The notes: generated by a model from the letters alone, not told the origin. Counted from the stretch's first letter, positions 44,950 to 54,913 are shown. The stretch: DNA of 64,000 bases from Erythrobacter mangrovi (GCF_013260645.1 NZ_CP053921.1:1054001-1118000), one strand, 5' to 3'. Translations and numbers: made by a program.

Positions 44950-46803
44950 ATGCATGATTTCGACATCCTCGTAGTCGGCGGCGGACACGCCGGCGTCGAG
45001 GCGGCTTGCGCCGCCGCGCGGATGGGCGCGCGGACAGCGCTGGTGAGTTTCGACCTCGATGCCATCGGGGCGATGAGCTGCAATCCAGCCATTGGTGGTT
45101 TGGGCAAGGGTCACCTTGTTCGCGAGGTGGATGCGCTCGATGGCATTATCGGTCGCGCGGCCGACGCGGCCGCGATTCACTATCGCATGCTCAACCGATC
45201 GAAGGGTAGTGCCGTATGGGGCCCCAGGGTCCAGGCGGACCGGCGCCTGTTCAAAGCGGCTGTGCAGTCGATGATCGCTGCTCAGGACGGCCTCTCATTG
45301 ATCGCGGGGGAGGTGGCCGCTCTGCGCTTCTCGGGGCAGCGCGCGGCTGGTGTGGAACTGGCCGATGGAACCCAGCTTTCGGCACAAGCAGTGATCTTGT
45401 GCACTGGCACTTTTCTTGGGGGCGTGCTGTTTCGCGGAGAGGAGCGCTTCATCGGTGGGCGGGTGGGCGAGAATGCCGCACATCGACTGGCCAAGCAGTT
45501 GCGTGCAGCGGACCTGCCGATGGGGCGCCTCAAGACGGGGACCCCACCCAGGCTCGACGGGCGCACGATCGACTGGGGTGTACTCGAGGAGCAGGCTTCC
45601 GATCACGAAGCGTGGACCATGTCCTCACTGACGCAGGGTCGGATTAACCCGCAGGTCTTCTGTGCGGTCACGCGGACCAATGCTCGTGCGCATGACATCA
45701 TTCGCGCCAATCTCGATCGCTCACCACTGTTCTCGGGTGCTATTGGCGCTGCTGGTCCGCGCTATTGCCCGTCGATCGAAGACAAGATCCATCGCTTCGG
45801 CGATCGCGATGGGCATCAGGTCTTCCTCGAGCCTGAGGGACTCGATACGCATCTGGTCTATCCCAACGGCATATCGACTTCGCTTCCTGCAGACGTCCAG
45901 CTGGCAATGCTGCGGAGCATGACAGGCTTGGAGAAGGTCGAGATAGTCGTTCCTGGCTACGCAGTCGAGTACGACCATGTTGATCCTCGCGCGCTAAGTT
46001 CGGGCCTCGAGCTCCACGCAATTCCAGGGCTATATTGCGCGGGACAGATCAACGGCACCACCGGTTACGAAGAAGCGGCCGCCCAAGGACTGGTTGCTGG
46101 GATGCAGGCCGCCGCCCAGGTCCTCGGTAAGGAACCGGCCGCCCTCGACCGGGCCAATTCCTATCTGGCGGTGATGGTGGACGATCTGACACTGCATGGG
46201 ATCACCGAACCCTATCGTATGCTCACCGCGCGAGCGGAGTATCGGCTTCGCCTGCGGGCTAGCAATGCCGACACGCGCCTGACCCCGCTTGGCATGTTGG
46301 CTGGCCTGATCGGCGAAGAGCGTCGCACGTGGTTCGAATGCAGGACAGCGCGGCGGGCAAGGCTGGACGTAGTGTTCGATGGTCCCCTCCATGCGCGCGA
46401 ACTGGCTGAGGCAGGGTTCCACGTGAAACGCGATGCTGGGGCACGGCCCGTTCGTGATTGGTTGTCGGCTGGCCATGTCGACCTCAACGGACTGGCGACA
46501 ATATTCGATGCGATCGATCCCTTCGACGAGCTCGCGGTGGAAATGGCGGAGGACGCCTTCTATGCTCCCTATCTGGCGCGACAGCAGGCGGAATTGAGCG
46601 ATTTGCGGGCAAGCGAGGCTCTCCGCCTGCCGGCGGACTTTCCCTATCGCGACGTCCCGGGACTTTCGAACGAAATGGTCGAACGGCTTTCCCTGGCGCG
46701 CCCTGCAGATATGGCTGCGGCCTCGCGGGTCCAGGGGGTTACACCGGCAGCTTTGGCGGCGCTGTTGGTACACGCCCGTAGGGTGGGTCAGCTGGCCGCA
46801 TGA
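44950..46803 (+). CDS. mnmG: tRNA uridine-5-carboxymethylaminomethyl modification enzyme MnmG
   Basis: This 617-residue FAD-dependent partner of MnmE has the dinucleotide-binding motif [19 protein letters not shown] (9-27), [43 protein letters not shown], and the [21 protein letters not shown] motif. The C-terminal helical domain binds tRNA. A parS site is embedded in codons for FHVK at 46416-46429. The last bases overlap the rsmG ATG. Confidence 0.96.
   Translation: MHDFDILVVGGGHAGVEAACAAARMGARTALVSFDLDAIGAMSCNPAIGGLGKGHLVREVDALDGIIGRAADAAAIHYRMLNRSKGSAVWGPRVQADRRLFKAAVQSMIAAQDGLSLIAGEVAALRFSGQRAAGVELADGTQLSAQAVILCTGTFLGGVLFRGEERFIGGRVGENAAHRLAKQLRAADLPMGRLKTGTPPRLDGRTIDWGVLEEQASDHEAWTMSSLTQGRINPQVFCAVTRTNARAHDIIRANLDRSPLFSGAIGAAGPRYCPSIEDKIHRFGDRDGHQVFLEPEGLDTHLVYPNGISTSLPADVQLAMLRSMTGLEKVEIVVPGYAVEYDHVDPRALSSGLELHAIPGLYCAGQINGTTGYEEAAAQGLVAGMQAAAQVLGKEPAALDRANSYLAVMVDDLTLHGITEPYRMLTARAEYRLRLRASNADTRLTPLGMLAGLIGEERRTWFECRTARRARLDVVFDGPLHARELAEAGFHVKRDAGARPVRDWLSAGHVDLNGLATIFDAIDPFDELAVEMAEDAFYAPYLARQQAELSDLRASEALRLPADFPYRDVPGLSNEMVERLSLARPADMAAASRVQGVTPAALAALLVHARRVGQLAA
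46416..46429. other. parS: parS site 2 (inside mnmG)
   Basis: GTTCCACGTGAAAC is the mirror orientation of site 1, with the central 14 bases one mismatch from the perfect palindrome. The surrounding codons encode GFHVKRD near residue 490 of MnmG. Confidence 0.88.
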
Positions 46804-47429
46804 TCGAAACCGAAGAACAGGCGCGTGCCTATGTCGCCGGGCTCTGCGATGGGCGCGCGATGGTGCGCCTCGAGCGTCTCGTCACGGCGCTGGGCGAAGA
46901 GAACGAACGCCAGAACCTGGTTGCGCGAAATTCTCTGTCCATGGTGTGGCAGAGGCACATCGCCGATTCCGCGCAACTCCTGAACCGGGACGATCTCGGT
47001 GTGGGCCCTTGGCTTGACCTGGGTAGCGGAGCGGGCTTTCCAGGGCTTGTCATCGCCGCAATGCGTCCGGAACTTCCTGTAATTCTGGTGGAATCACGCA
47101 AGCGGCGCATCGAGTGGCTGGCCCACTGTGTGCAGCTGCTTGGGCTCGGTGAGTGCCGGATCGAAGGTAGGCGACTCGAATTGGTCGAGTCCTTTCCTGC
47201 CCGGGTGATCTCCGCGCGGGCCTTCGCTCCACTCGATCGTTTGCTCCGCTTATCCGCACGCTTCTCCACAAGCGACACCCGGTGGCTGTTGCCCAAGGGG
47301 CGTTCGGCAGAGCAAGAAGTGCAGGGCCTCACAGAATCACTACGGCAAATGTTTCACGTGGAACACTCGCTCACCGATCCCGAGGCAGGAATCGTAATTG
47401 GCTGCGGCCAATGGAAGGAAACGGCATGA
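46800..47429 (+). CDS. rsmG: 16S rRNA (guanine-N7) methyltransferase RsmG
   Basis: This 209-residue SAM-dependent enzyme methylates G527 of 16S rRNA. It has [20 protein letters not shown], the motif [28 protein letters not shown], and a C-terminal [11 protein letters not shown]. It is coupled to mnmG and parA by ATGA overlaps on both sides. A parS site lies in the codons for MFHVEHS near its end. Gene order mnmG-rsmG-parA-parB is the classical origin-proximal cluster. Confidence 0.95.
   Translation: MIETEEQARAYVAGLCDGRAMVRLERLVTALGEENERQNLVARNSLSMVWQRHIADSAQLLNRDDLGVGPWLDLGSGAGFPGLVIAAMRPELPVILVESRKRRIEWLAHCVQLLGLGECRIEGRRLELVESFPARVISARAFAPLDRLLRLSARFSTSDTRWLLPKGRSAEQEVQGLTESLRQMFHVEHSLTDPEAGIVIGCGQWKETA
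47350..47365. other. parS: parS site 3 (inside rsmG)
   Basis: TGTTTCACGTGGAACA is identical to site 1 over 16 bases. It lies 60 bp before the parA start. Together with sites 1 and 2 it makes a cluster spanning 2.5 kb. Confidence 0.92.
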
Positions 47430-48205
47430 TCACCATCGCGATCGCGAACCAGAAGGGCGGGGTGGGCAAGACCACCACGGCGATCAATATTGCGACGGCG
47501 ATGGCCGCGACCGGGTGGAAGACGCTGCTGATCGACCTCGATCCCCAGGGAAACGCCTCGACCGGCCTCGGAATCGAGGCGGCCGCGCGCGAAAACACCA
47601 GCTACGACCTCCTGCTCGAGCAGGCGACGCTACCCGAATGTGTTTTGCCAACAGACATTCCCGGTCTCGACATCGTCCCGGCGACGCAAGACCTGTCCGG
47701 CGCCGAAGTTGAACTGGTTTCGGTAGAGGATCGCACGGGTCGGTTGACACAGGCATTGGCGCAGCATGCGCACGCCTACGAAGTCTGTTTCATCGACTGC
47801 CCGCCTTCACTGGGGTTGCTGACGCTCAATGCACTATGTGCGGCGGACACATTGCTTGTGCCGTTGCAGTGCGAGTTCTTCGCCCTCGAGGGCCTTAGCC
47901 AGCTGCTCCAGACCGTCGAGCGTATCCAGCAGGGTTTCAACCCCGATCTTGGTATCGTGGGGGTCGTCCTGACCATGTTCGATCGCCGTAACCGTCTAAC
48001 CGATCAGGTCGCCGACGACGTACGCGATTGCCTGGGCGGATTGGTGTTCGAGAATGTCATACCGCGCAATGTTCGCCTCTCGGAGGCGCCGAGCCACGGC
48101 ATGCCCGCTCTGGTTTACGACCACCAGTGTCCGGGTAGCCGCGCCTATATTGGCTTGGCTCGAGAATTGATTGGTCGCCTGCCCGAAACAAGGAAAGCCG
48201 CATGA
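47426..48205 (+). CDS. parA: Chromosome partitioning ATPase ParA
   Basis: This 259-residue deviant-Walker ATPase drives segregation of ParB-parS complexes. The deviant Walker A is KGGVGKTTT (10-18), followed by LIDLDPQGNASTGLG and the Walker B-type FIDCPPSLGLLTLNALCAAD. The nucleotide-proximal RNVRLSEAPSHGMP segment and the short N-terminus mark the chromosomal ParA/Soj type. The ATG overlaps the rsmG stop, and the stop overlaps the parB ATG. Confidence 0.96.
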   Translation: MITIAIANQKGGVGKTTTAINIATAMAATGWKTLLIDLDPQGNASTGLGIEAAARENTSYDLLLEQATLPECVLPTDIPGLDIVPATQDLSGAEVELVSVEDRTGRLTQALAQHAHAYEVCFIDCPPSLGLLTLNALCAADTLLVPLQCEFFALEGLSQLLQTVERIQQGFNPDLGIVGVVLTMFDRRNRLTDQVADDVRDCLGGLVFENVIPRNVRLSEAPSHGMPALVYDHQCPGSRAYIGLARELIGRLPETRKAA

Positions 48206-49173
48206 GCGAGACCACGCCCGCCGCCCGTCCGATCGATCGCAAGAAGAAGCTCGGCCGTGGGCTCGGTGCGCTGCTCGGAGAGACGCGTCGCGAAGAGCCA
48301 CTGGTCCGCCGGGAAGCTACTGACGATTCTGACCAGGGGGAGGCAACCGAGCCGAAGTCCGCCACCGCTATAACCAGCGGCCTCGCATCGATCCCGGTTG
48401 CCCGGATCGAGCCGCTGCCGGGGCAGCCGCGGACCCACTTTAACGAGGAGGCACTCGATGAACTGGCCTCCTCCATCGCGGCACGCGGGGTGATCCAGCC
48501 GATCATTGTCCGTCCGCTGGATGGCGGGCGCTACCAGCTGGTCGCGGGTGAACGCCGCTGGCGTGCAGCCCAGCGCGCGCGGCTGCATGAGATTCCAGCC
48601 CTGGTGCGGGAGCTTGAACAGCGCGAGGTAATGGCACTGGCGCTGATCGAGAACCTCCAGCGCGAAGATCTCAATCCCCTGGAAGAAGCCCGCGCATATC
48701 AAAAGCTTGCAGACGACGAGGGGATGACCCAGGCGGAGATCGCCAAGCTGGTCGACAAGTCGCGTAGCCATGTCGCCAACTTCCAGCGCCTGCTTGCCTT
48801 GCCGGACGACGTACTTGCCTTCCTGGCCGAGGGGTCGTTGTCGATGGGACACGCACGCGCCTTGATCGGACGCGAGGATGCGTCTGCGCTCGCCCGACGG
48901 GCGGTTAGCGAGAAGCTCTCGGTCCGTGAGATCGAAAAACTCTCTCGCGCACCGTCAAAAGCCGGTGAAAGAAAGGCGAAGAGACCGTCACCGCACGGGG
49001 CAACCGAGGACGCGGACATCACGGCGGTTCAGGGCCATCTCGAAGAGTTTTTGGGGATGCAGGTGCGCATCAAGATCGAAGCATCGCCCAACACTGGTAC
49101 GGTCACGATACGCTATCGCACTCTCGACCAGCTCGACCTGATCTGCCAACGCCTGACGGGCGGAGATATCTAA
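48202..49173 (+). CDS. parB: Chromosome partitioning protein ParB
   Basis: This 323-residue parS-binding CTPase spreads along DNA and stimulates ParA. The N-terminal KKLGRGLGALLGE is the ParA-stimulating and (in Caulobacter) PopZ-linked peptide. The CTP site includes GERRWRAAQRARL and ALIENLQREDLNPLEEA. The HTH is MTQAEIAKLVDKSRSHVANFQRL, and a C-terminal dimer domain starts near ITAVQGHLEEFLGM. Three parS sites lie within 4 kb upstream. Confidence 0.96.
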   Translation: MSETTPAARPIDRKKKLGRGLGALLGETRREEPLVRREATDDSDQGEATEPKSATAITSGLASIPVARIEPLPGQPRTHFNEEALDELASSIAARGVIQPIIVRPLDGGRYQLVAGERRWRAAQRARLHEIPALVRELEQREVMALALIENLQREDLNPLEEARAYQKLADDEGMTQAEIAKLVDKSRSHVANFQRLLALPDDVLAFLAEGSLSMGHARALIGREDASALARRAVSEKLSVREIEKLSRAPSKAGERKAKRPSPHGATEDADITAVQGHLEEFLGMQVRIKIEASPNTGTVTIRYRTLDQLDLICQRLTGGDI

Positions 49174-49215
49174 TAATTATCAGTTATTTACGACAGCTCT
49201 TGTGGTCCGACCGGT

Positions 49216-50049
49216 TTATCGATCGACTGCAATGTCTTCACGGTAAACTGCGCGCTGCGGCACCATGACCATCACCGGCACGAGCATGTATTGCCCACTG
49301 TCCGAATACTGCGCGTGGAACGCCCCACTGCGGGCGCTTTCCATGTAACTATCGAGATAGTCTTCGCACGTTGCCCGAACTTCGTAGCTGGCATCGACGG
49401 CTGCGGACTCGTCTTCTTCGACGACTTCGGGGCTCAAGCGTCGGCTACACTCCGCGAGCCAGCCAGCGCGATCAAACTGCACCAGCCGCCCACCCGGCGA
49501 TAAAACGGGCTCATCACCTTGATAGATATAGATATATTGGCCGCTGCGGCCCTGCTACTGCGGTGGATCACTCGCGAAGCACCACCCGGTGCGGCAGGGT
49601 GACCGTAAATAGCAGGATACGCGTAGAACACTGACCCTTCGGGAACAGTTGCATACTCAACCCTGCGCACAATCCTATGAACCGCCGGGTCCTGGTGCGG
49701 CCGCGTTCCTTCAGGCGGGGGCCATCCCGGCACCGTGCCGCCATACTCCATCGCAGTCTCGACCTCACAGGCCGTGTAGGCATAATCGTCTGGTTCCACC
49801 GACGGGATTGTTTGCACTACCGGCTCTGAAACAAAGATGACTGTCCCATCCAGTCGTGAGGGAATTGCGCGTGTCGCCACACTCTCTTCACCGGGCTCTG
49901 CCGTACCCTCAATCTGATCGACTTCGCTCTGCTCATCGGCGAAATTGGTATTCGCCGGATGCGTAGTCGATCGGATCCTGCGCCAAAGCGACACCCGGTA
50001 TCATTGCCAGCATGAAGGAAGCGATGCTTAAGCGGGATCGCAATTGCAT
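49216..50049 (-). pseudogene. Secreted hypothetical protein broken by two compensating frameshifts
   Basis: Three pieces read as one protein. The first (50049-49933) is a signal peptide and mature start (SFMLAMIPGVALAQDPIDYASGEYQF). The second is shifted by one frame (about 49960-49550: ADEQSEVDQIEGTAEPGEE ... YPAIYGHPAAPGG). The third returns to the first frame (from about 49545: SGQYIYIYQGDEPVLSPGG ... RAVYREDIAVDR). In the original frame a TGA follows the first piece and a TAG lies just before the third. The family is unknown, and the intact form would be a secreted acidic protein of about 275 residues. Confidence 0.7.
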
Positions 50050-50171
50050 GGGCCGACTCCTGCGACGAATCCCAGTCCCGTGGGCGGATCGATCGTGGCC
50101 CAGTGTTAACACCGCCGTTTGATCCGACAAAATTGTGCCCGTGGGCCTGCCCCGCAGCGGGTCAGCCGGCT

Positions 50172-50654
50172 CTAGATGCGATTCGCCAGCAAGGCAGCCA
50201 ATGCCTCGATGCCCGCTTGGTCTTCCTCATCGAACCGCGCTGGCTTCGGGCTATCCAGATCGATCACCGCAACGACTACATCGTTGCGGATGATCGGTAC
50301 CACCAGTTCCGAATTGGTCACCGAATCGCAGGCGATGTGCCCAGGAAAGGCGTGCACATCTTCTACCAGCTGGGTCAGGCCTTCGCTGGCGGCCACGCCG
50401 CAAACGCCCTTGCCCGGAGGGATCCGGATGCAAGCCGGGCGACCGCAGAATGGACCCAGCACCAGTTCACCCCCCACCATCCGGTAGAAGCCTGCCCAGT
50501 TGAGATCGGGAAGGAAGTCCCACAGCAAAGCGGCAATGTTGGCCATATTGGCTACCGCATCGGGTTCACCATCGGTGAGGGCCGATGCCGCGTCGATCAG
50601 CTGGCGATATGCTTCGGGCTTGGGGCAATCCGGCGCAGGGCGAAAATCATACAT
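50172..50654 (-). CDS. msrC: Free methionine-(R)-sulfoxide reductase (GAF domain)
   Basis: This 160-residue GAF-fold enzyme reduces free methionine-R-sulfoxide in the cytoplasm. The three cysteines of the family are present with the right spacing: C75 (GRPACIRI), C85 (GKGVCGVAA) and C109 (FPGHIACD). The ligand-pocket sequence ELVVPIIRNDVVVAVIDLDSP also matches. Divergent from the sorbosone-dehydrogenase-like gene. Confidence 0.92.
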   Translation of the reverse strand: MYDFRPAPDCPKPEAYRQLIDAASALTDGEPDAVANMANIAALLWDFLPDLNWAGFYRMVGGELVLGPFCGRPACIRIPPGKGVCGVAASEGLTQLVEDVHAFPGHIACDSVTNSELVVPIIRNDVVVAVIDLDSPKPARFDEEDQAGIEALAALLANRI

Positions 50655-50730
50655 CGCGCCGATCTAGTGCGGCCGGAGCCTGCTGCAACCCCCATTGCCG
50701 CCTCCAGAGGTCTCGCCTATCCGATGAGTC

Positions 50731-52182
50731 ATGAGCACTCTCAAGAAAGTCGGCATCGGCCTTGTCATCGCCCTGTTGGTCATTGCCGCGGGCCTATGGT
50801 TCATCACCCGCGGCGATACGGCGACGATGCCCTGGGCCGAAGTCACTGGCACTGAGCCGCAGCTCGAGGAGCCTTCCGAAGAAGCGATCCCGACGGTGGC
50901 CATCGCGGACCCTATTGGTTGGGGCGCGGATGAAACCCCGATCGCGGCCGAGGGTCTCGTCGTCTCCCGCTTCGCGGACGGGCTTGAGCACCCACGTACG
51001 CTGCAGGCGCTGCCCAACGGCGATATCCTGGTGGCCCTAAGCCGCGCACCCCAAGAAAAGGGTAGCGGTTTCGAGGCCTGGATCGCCGAAAGGCTCATGG
51101 CAAAGGCTGGGGCAACCGGTCCCTCGCCCAACCAGGTGCTGCTCCTGCGCGACACCGACAACGACGGGAAGGCGGATGTGAAGCAGGTCCTGCTCGACGG
51201 GCTGGACTCTCCCTCTGGCCTCGCATGGGGCGATGGCGTGCTCTATGTGGCCAACCATAATGCCGTACTGGCTTATCCCTACGAACTCGGTGCGGCCAAG
51301 GTTTCTGGAGCAGCCCGAAAGATCGCCGATCTGGCGCCCGGCGGTAATCACTGGATGCGCAACCTGGCGCTGAATCCCGATGGGACCAAGCTCTATGCCG
51401 CAGTCGGTTCGGCCAGCAATATCGCCGAGCGCGGGCTCGAAGTTGAGGAGGGCCGCGCACTCATCTGGGAAATCGACGTGGCTACCGGTCGGCAGCGGGT
51501 CTTTGGCGCAGGATTGCGCAACGCCAACGGACTCGACTTCAGCCCGTGGTCCGGGGAGTTGTGGACTACCGTCAATGAGCGCGACATGCTCGGGTCGGAC
51601 CTCGTCCCGGACTATCTTACCAATGTGCCTGTCGGTGCCCATTATGGCTGGCCATGGGTCTATTGGCGCGACAATTACGACAAGCGGGTCAAATACCCCA
51701 TCCCGTCCTTCATCAGCTACGTTCGCACTCCCGAATATGCCATGGGTCCCCATGTTGCCGCACTGGGCCTGGTGTTCAGCAAGGAAGGCGCCCGCTTGGG
51801 CGACAAGTTTGCGAATGGAGCCTTTGTCGCTCAGCATGGATCGTGGAACCGCAAACCGCCTTCGGGCTACGATGTCGTCTACGTGGCTTTCGACGCGCGC
51901 GGAAACCCCATGGGCAAACCTGTTCCGGTCCTCTCCGGTTTCCTGACGGGCGATGGCAAGACCCACGGGCGGCCGACCTGGGTGGAATGGGCGGGAGATG
52001 GCGCCTTGCTAGTGAGCGATGATACGGCCGGCATTATCTGGCGGGTGATTGCACCAGGTGCCAAGCCACAGGCAGGCATTGCGCGTATCACGGGCAAGCG
52101 TCTCCCGCCGCAGCGGGAGCTTCGCGGGCAGTCCGCGACCTTCGGTGCCGATGATTTTGCACGTAGCGTTACGGCTGAGTAA
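50731..52182 (+). CDS. Sorbosone/glucose dehydrogenase-like beta-propeller protein
   Basis: This 483-residue protein has an N-terminal membrane anchor (VGIGLVIALLVIAAGLWFI) and then a six-bladed propeller of the PQQ-dependent sorbosone dehydrogenase/GSDH family: GLEHPRTLQALPNGDILVAL, LDSPSGLAWGDGVLYVANHN, RNANGLDFSPWSGELWTTVNERD and FVAQHGSWNRKPPSGYDV. It probably oxidises a sugar or aldehyde in the periplasm with PQQ, but the cofactor is not proven by sequence. Convergent with the acyl-CoA dehydrogenase gene. Confidence 0.88.
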   Translation: MSTLKKVGIGLVIALLVIAAGLWFITRGDTATMPWAEVTGTEPQLEEPSEEAIPTVAIADPIGWGADETPIAAEGLVVSRFADGLEHPRTLQALPNGDILVALSRAPQEKGSGFEAWIAERLMAKAGATGPSPNQVLLLRDTDNDGKADVKQVLLDGLDSPSGLAWGDGVLYVANHNAVLAYPYELGAAKVSGAARKIADLAPGGNHWMRNLALNPDGTKLYAAVGSASNIAERGLEVEEGRALIWEIDVATGRQRVFGAGLRNANGLDFSPWSGELWTTVNERDMLGSDLVPDYLTNVPVGAHYGWPWVYWRDNYDKRVKYPIPSFISYVRTPEYAMGPHVAALGLVFSKEGARLGDKFANGAFVAQHGSWNRKPPSGYDVVYVAFDARGNPMGKPVPVLSGFLTGDGKTHGRPTWVEWAGDGALLVSDDTAGIIWRVIAPGAKPQAGIARITGKRLPPQRELRGQSATFGADDFARSVTAE

Positions 52183-52199
52183 GTCGCGCCGCGCGACTT
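52181..52199. terminator. Palindromic hairpin between convergent genes
   Basis: AAGTCGCG and CGCGACTT arms with a three-base loop fill the 18-bp gap between two convergent stops. There is no T-run, so it may act as a bidirectional, rho-assisted stop or only as an RNA end stabiliser. Confidence 0.5.
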
Positions 52200-52200
52200 C

Positions 52201-53946
52201 TCAGCCCGCTAGCTGGGCCGTGTCGAGCGCGTAGAGGTCAGCTGCTCCGGCAATTGCCGAGGCGCGCAGGCCCGTAGCCTCTGGTACGATCCGGTCGAGG
52301 AAGAAGCGGACGCTGGCACGCTTCGCCGCGGCGTTCGCAGGGTTATCTTCGGCTTCGACCGCACGGAGCTGGCGCAACATCTGCCATCCAGCGACCGCCA
52401 CGGCGAGCATGGTGCAGAACGGCACGGAGCCTGCCAGGCGATCATCCAGACTGGCATCCGATCGGAGCCAGTCGGCCACTGCGGTGCAATCCTGGGCCAG
52501 CGCCGCCAAGCTCGGCTCGTCCCCGCCATCGCGCAAGATATCGGCAATTAGGCCAAGCAGCGCTTGCCCATCCTCAAGACCCAGCTTCCGCGTCACGAGG
52601 TCGGCTGCTTGGATGCCGTTGGTCCCTTCGTAGATCGGTGCAATCCGCGAATCGCGCCAATGCTGGGCTGCACCGGTTTCCTCGATAAAGCCCATGCCGC
52701 CATGGATCTGCACGCCAAGGCTGGCGACCTCGATCCCCACATCCGTACCCCAGGCCTTGATAAGTGGGGTGAGAACCTCGGCGCGCGCCGCGGCGCCAGT
52801 ATCGCCGAGTGTCCCGCGGTCCACCTGACCAGCGGTGTAATAGAGCAGCGCGCGGGCTCCTTCGGTCAGCGCTTTCATGCGCAGCAGCATCCGGCGGACA
52901 TCCGGATGTTCAATGATTGCCACCGGAGCACGACCGGGCGATCCGGCCCGCGCGGACTGAATCCGGTCCCGGGCATAGGTCAAGGCTTGCTGGGTCGCGC
53001 GTTCGCCGATCTGAACTCCCTGGTTTCCGACATTGATGCGCGCATTGTTCATCATCGTGAACATCGCCGCGAGTCCGCGGTTTGGCACACCGACCAGCTC
53101 GCCGATGCATTCGCCATTGTCGCCGTAGCTCATCACGCAGGTCGGCGACGCGTTGATACCGAGCTTGTGTTCGATACTGACACAGCGAAGGTCGTTCCTC
53201 GAACCGAGTGAACCGTCGGTGTTCACATGATACTTGGGGACGATGAACAGCGAGATTCCCCGGCTCCCCTCCGGCGCGTCGGGGAGCCGCGCAAGCACTA
53301 GGTGTATGATGTTTCGCGACAGTTCGTGTTCGCCCCAGGTTATGAAGATCTTCGTGCCGGTGATGCGGTACTTGCCGGCATGCTCGCCCTCGGCAATGGG
53401 CACGGCGGTCGAGCGCAGTGCGCCGAGGTCCGAACCCGCCTGCGGCTCGGTCAGGTTCATCGTTCCCGACCATTCGCCACTCACCAGCTTGGGCAGGTAT
53501 TTCTGCTGAAGTTCCGGCGCCCCATGGTGCTCAAGCGCCTCGATTGCACCGACACTGAGCATGGGCAGGAGATTGAAGGCCATGTTCGCCGTGCCGAGGT
53601 TTTCGAGCACATTGCAGGCCAGCGTGAACGGCAGGCCCTGGCCGCCGAAGTCGACAGGTCCGGCAATCGCATTCCAGCCCTGCTCCACATAGGCCTGGTA
53701 GGCCTCCGCAAAGCCCTCAGGCAGACGTACCACGCCATTGGCCAGTTTCGAGCCCTCCAGATCGCCTAGCCGATTGAGCGGCGCCCACTCGCCCGCCGCG
53801 AACTGGCCAATACCTTCGACGATCGCTTCGACCATGTCGGGCTCTGCTGAGGCGAAGCGGGCGCTTTGGGCAAGATCGCCAATACCCGCGTTGACACGGA
53901 TGGCGAGCAGTTGGTCTTGGGTAGCGGCGGCGTAGGTCACAGGCAT
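52201..53946 (-). CDS. Acyl-CoA dehydrogenase with C-terminal extension
   Basis: This 581-residue FAD enzyme carries out the first step of beta-oxidation. It has the MNLTEPQAGSDLGALRSTA and FITWGEHELSRNIIHLVLARL FAD-binding strands. The mid-domain sequence HKLGINASPTCVMSYG and the ARINVGNQGVQIGERATQQAL region place it with the larger FadE-like dehydrogenases. The catalytic-base region is near QIHGGMGFIEETGAAQHWRD and APIYEGTNGIQAADL. The C-terminal 100 residues are an extra helical domain. The start at 53946 was chosen over 53997, which would overlap the divergent gene. Confidence 0.92.
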   Translation of the reverse strand: MPVTYAAATQDQLLAIRVNAGIGDLAQSARFASAEPDMVEAIVEGIGQFAAGEWAPLNRLGDLEGSKLANGVVRLPEGFAEAYQAYVEQGWNAIAGPVDFGGQGLPFTLACNVLENLGTANMAFNLLPMLSVGAIEALEHHGAPELQQKYLPKLVSGEWSGTMNLTEPQAGSDLGALRSTAVPIAEGEHAGKYRITGTKIFITWGEHELSRNIIHLVLARLPDAPEGSRGISLFIVPKYHVNTDGSLGSRNDLRCVSIEHKLGINASPTCVMSYGDNGECIGELVGVPNRGLAAMFTMMNNARINVGNQGVQIGERATQQALTYARDRIQSARAGSPGRAPVAIIEHPDVRRMLLRMKALTEGARALLYYTAGQVDRGTLGDTGAAARAEVLTPLIKAWGTDVGIEVASLGVQIHGGMGFIEETGAAQHWRDSRIAPIYEGTNGIQAADLVTRKLGLEDGQALLGLIADILRDGGDEPSLAALAQDCTAVADWLRSDASLDDRLAGSVPFCTMLAVAVAGWQMLRQLRAVEAEDNPANAAAKRASVRFFLDRIVPEATGLRASAIAGAADLYALDTAQLAG

Positions 53947-53986
53947 TCCTCTTGGCTTTGCGCACGTCCAGATATAGCGCGCAGGC

Positions 53987-54913
53987 ATGAGCCGCAAATA
54001 CGCTACGGAAATGCTCCAGCCAGATGCTGAGGGAATCGCACATGCGGCGAAGATTTTGCGGGCCGGTGGGCTTGTCGCGGTGCCGACGGAGACTGTCTAT
54101 GGCCTAGCTGCCCGCGCCGATAGTGGCGCCGCTGTGGCACGAATCTACGAAGCCAAGGGACGACCAAGTTTCAACCCGCTCATCGTGCATGTTGCGACGC
54201 TGGACCAGGCTCGGCGCCTGGCCGAGCTTTCGCCTGAGGCAGAGCACCTCGCCGCGACGCATTGGCCGGGGCCGCTGACCCTTGTTCTTCCTCGCCGTCG
54301 CGACGCCACACTGGCAGAAGCGGTGACCGCCGGGCTCGATACGGTGGCACTGCGCATGCCTGATCATCCCGTTATGTGTTCGCTATTGGAAGCTGTCGAT
54401 TTTCCCCTCGCGGCACCCTCGGCCAATCGCAGCGGCTTTATCAGTCCCACTACCGCAGCACATGTCCTTGCTTCACTCGACGGGCGGATCGAGGCCGTCA
54501 TCGATGGCGGCGCATGTCGGGCTGGCGTAGAGTCGACGATCGCCGCGGTCCGTGCGGATGGGTCGATTGAAGTCCTGCGCCCAGGTCCTATCAATCTGGG
54601 GCAAATCTCTCGCGGATCCGGGATCGAAGCGCCCGGCCAGCTGGCCAGCCACTATGCCCCCGGGAAACCCGTTCGCCTCAATGTGTCGGAAGTTGCGCCA
54701 GACGACTTCGTGATCGGTTTCGGTGCCGTGCGCGGCGACTGTACACTTTCCGCTTCCGGCAATCTCAACGAGGCGGCGTCACGGCTCTATGCCTGCCTGC
54801 ATGAGGGGGCGCGGTCGGAAAAGCCACGCATCGCGGTCGCACCGGTTCCAGAGAGCGGTATCGGCATTGCGATCAACGACAGGTTGCGCCGCGCAGCGAC
54901 GCCGCCTGCTTGA
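53987..54913 (+). CDS. tsaC: L-threonylcarbamoyladenylate synthase (Sua5 type)
   Basis: This 308-residue enzyme makes threonylcarbamoyl-AMP from threonine, bicarbonate and ATP for t6A37 tRNA modification. The N-terminal YrdC domain has GGLVAVPTETVYGLAARADSG, KGRPSFNPLIVHV, PGPLTLVLPRR, LDTVALRMPDHPV and LAAPSANRSGFISPT. A C-terminal Sua5 domain of about 100 residues (after ASHYAPGKPVRLNV) makes it the long form. Its stop abuts the stop of the convergent lipoprotein gene (TGATCA). Confidence 0.94.
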   Translation: MSRKYATEMLQPDAEGIAHAAKILRAGGLVAVPTETVYGLAARADSGAAVARIYEAKGRPSFNPLIVHVATLDQARRLAELSPEAEHLAATHWPGPLTLVLPRRRDATLAEAVTAGLDTVALRMPDHPVMCSLLEAVDFPLAAPSANRSGFISPTTAAHVLASLDGRIEAVIDGGACRAGVESTIAAVRADGSIEVLRPGPINLGQISRGSGIEAPGQLASHYAPGKPVRLNVSEVAPDDFVIGFGAVRGDCTLSASGNLNEAASRLYACLHEGARSEKPRIAVAPVPESGIGIAINDRLRRAATPPA

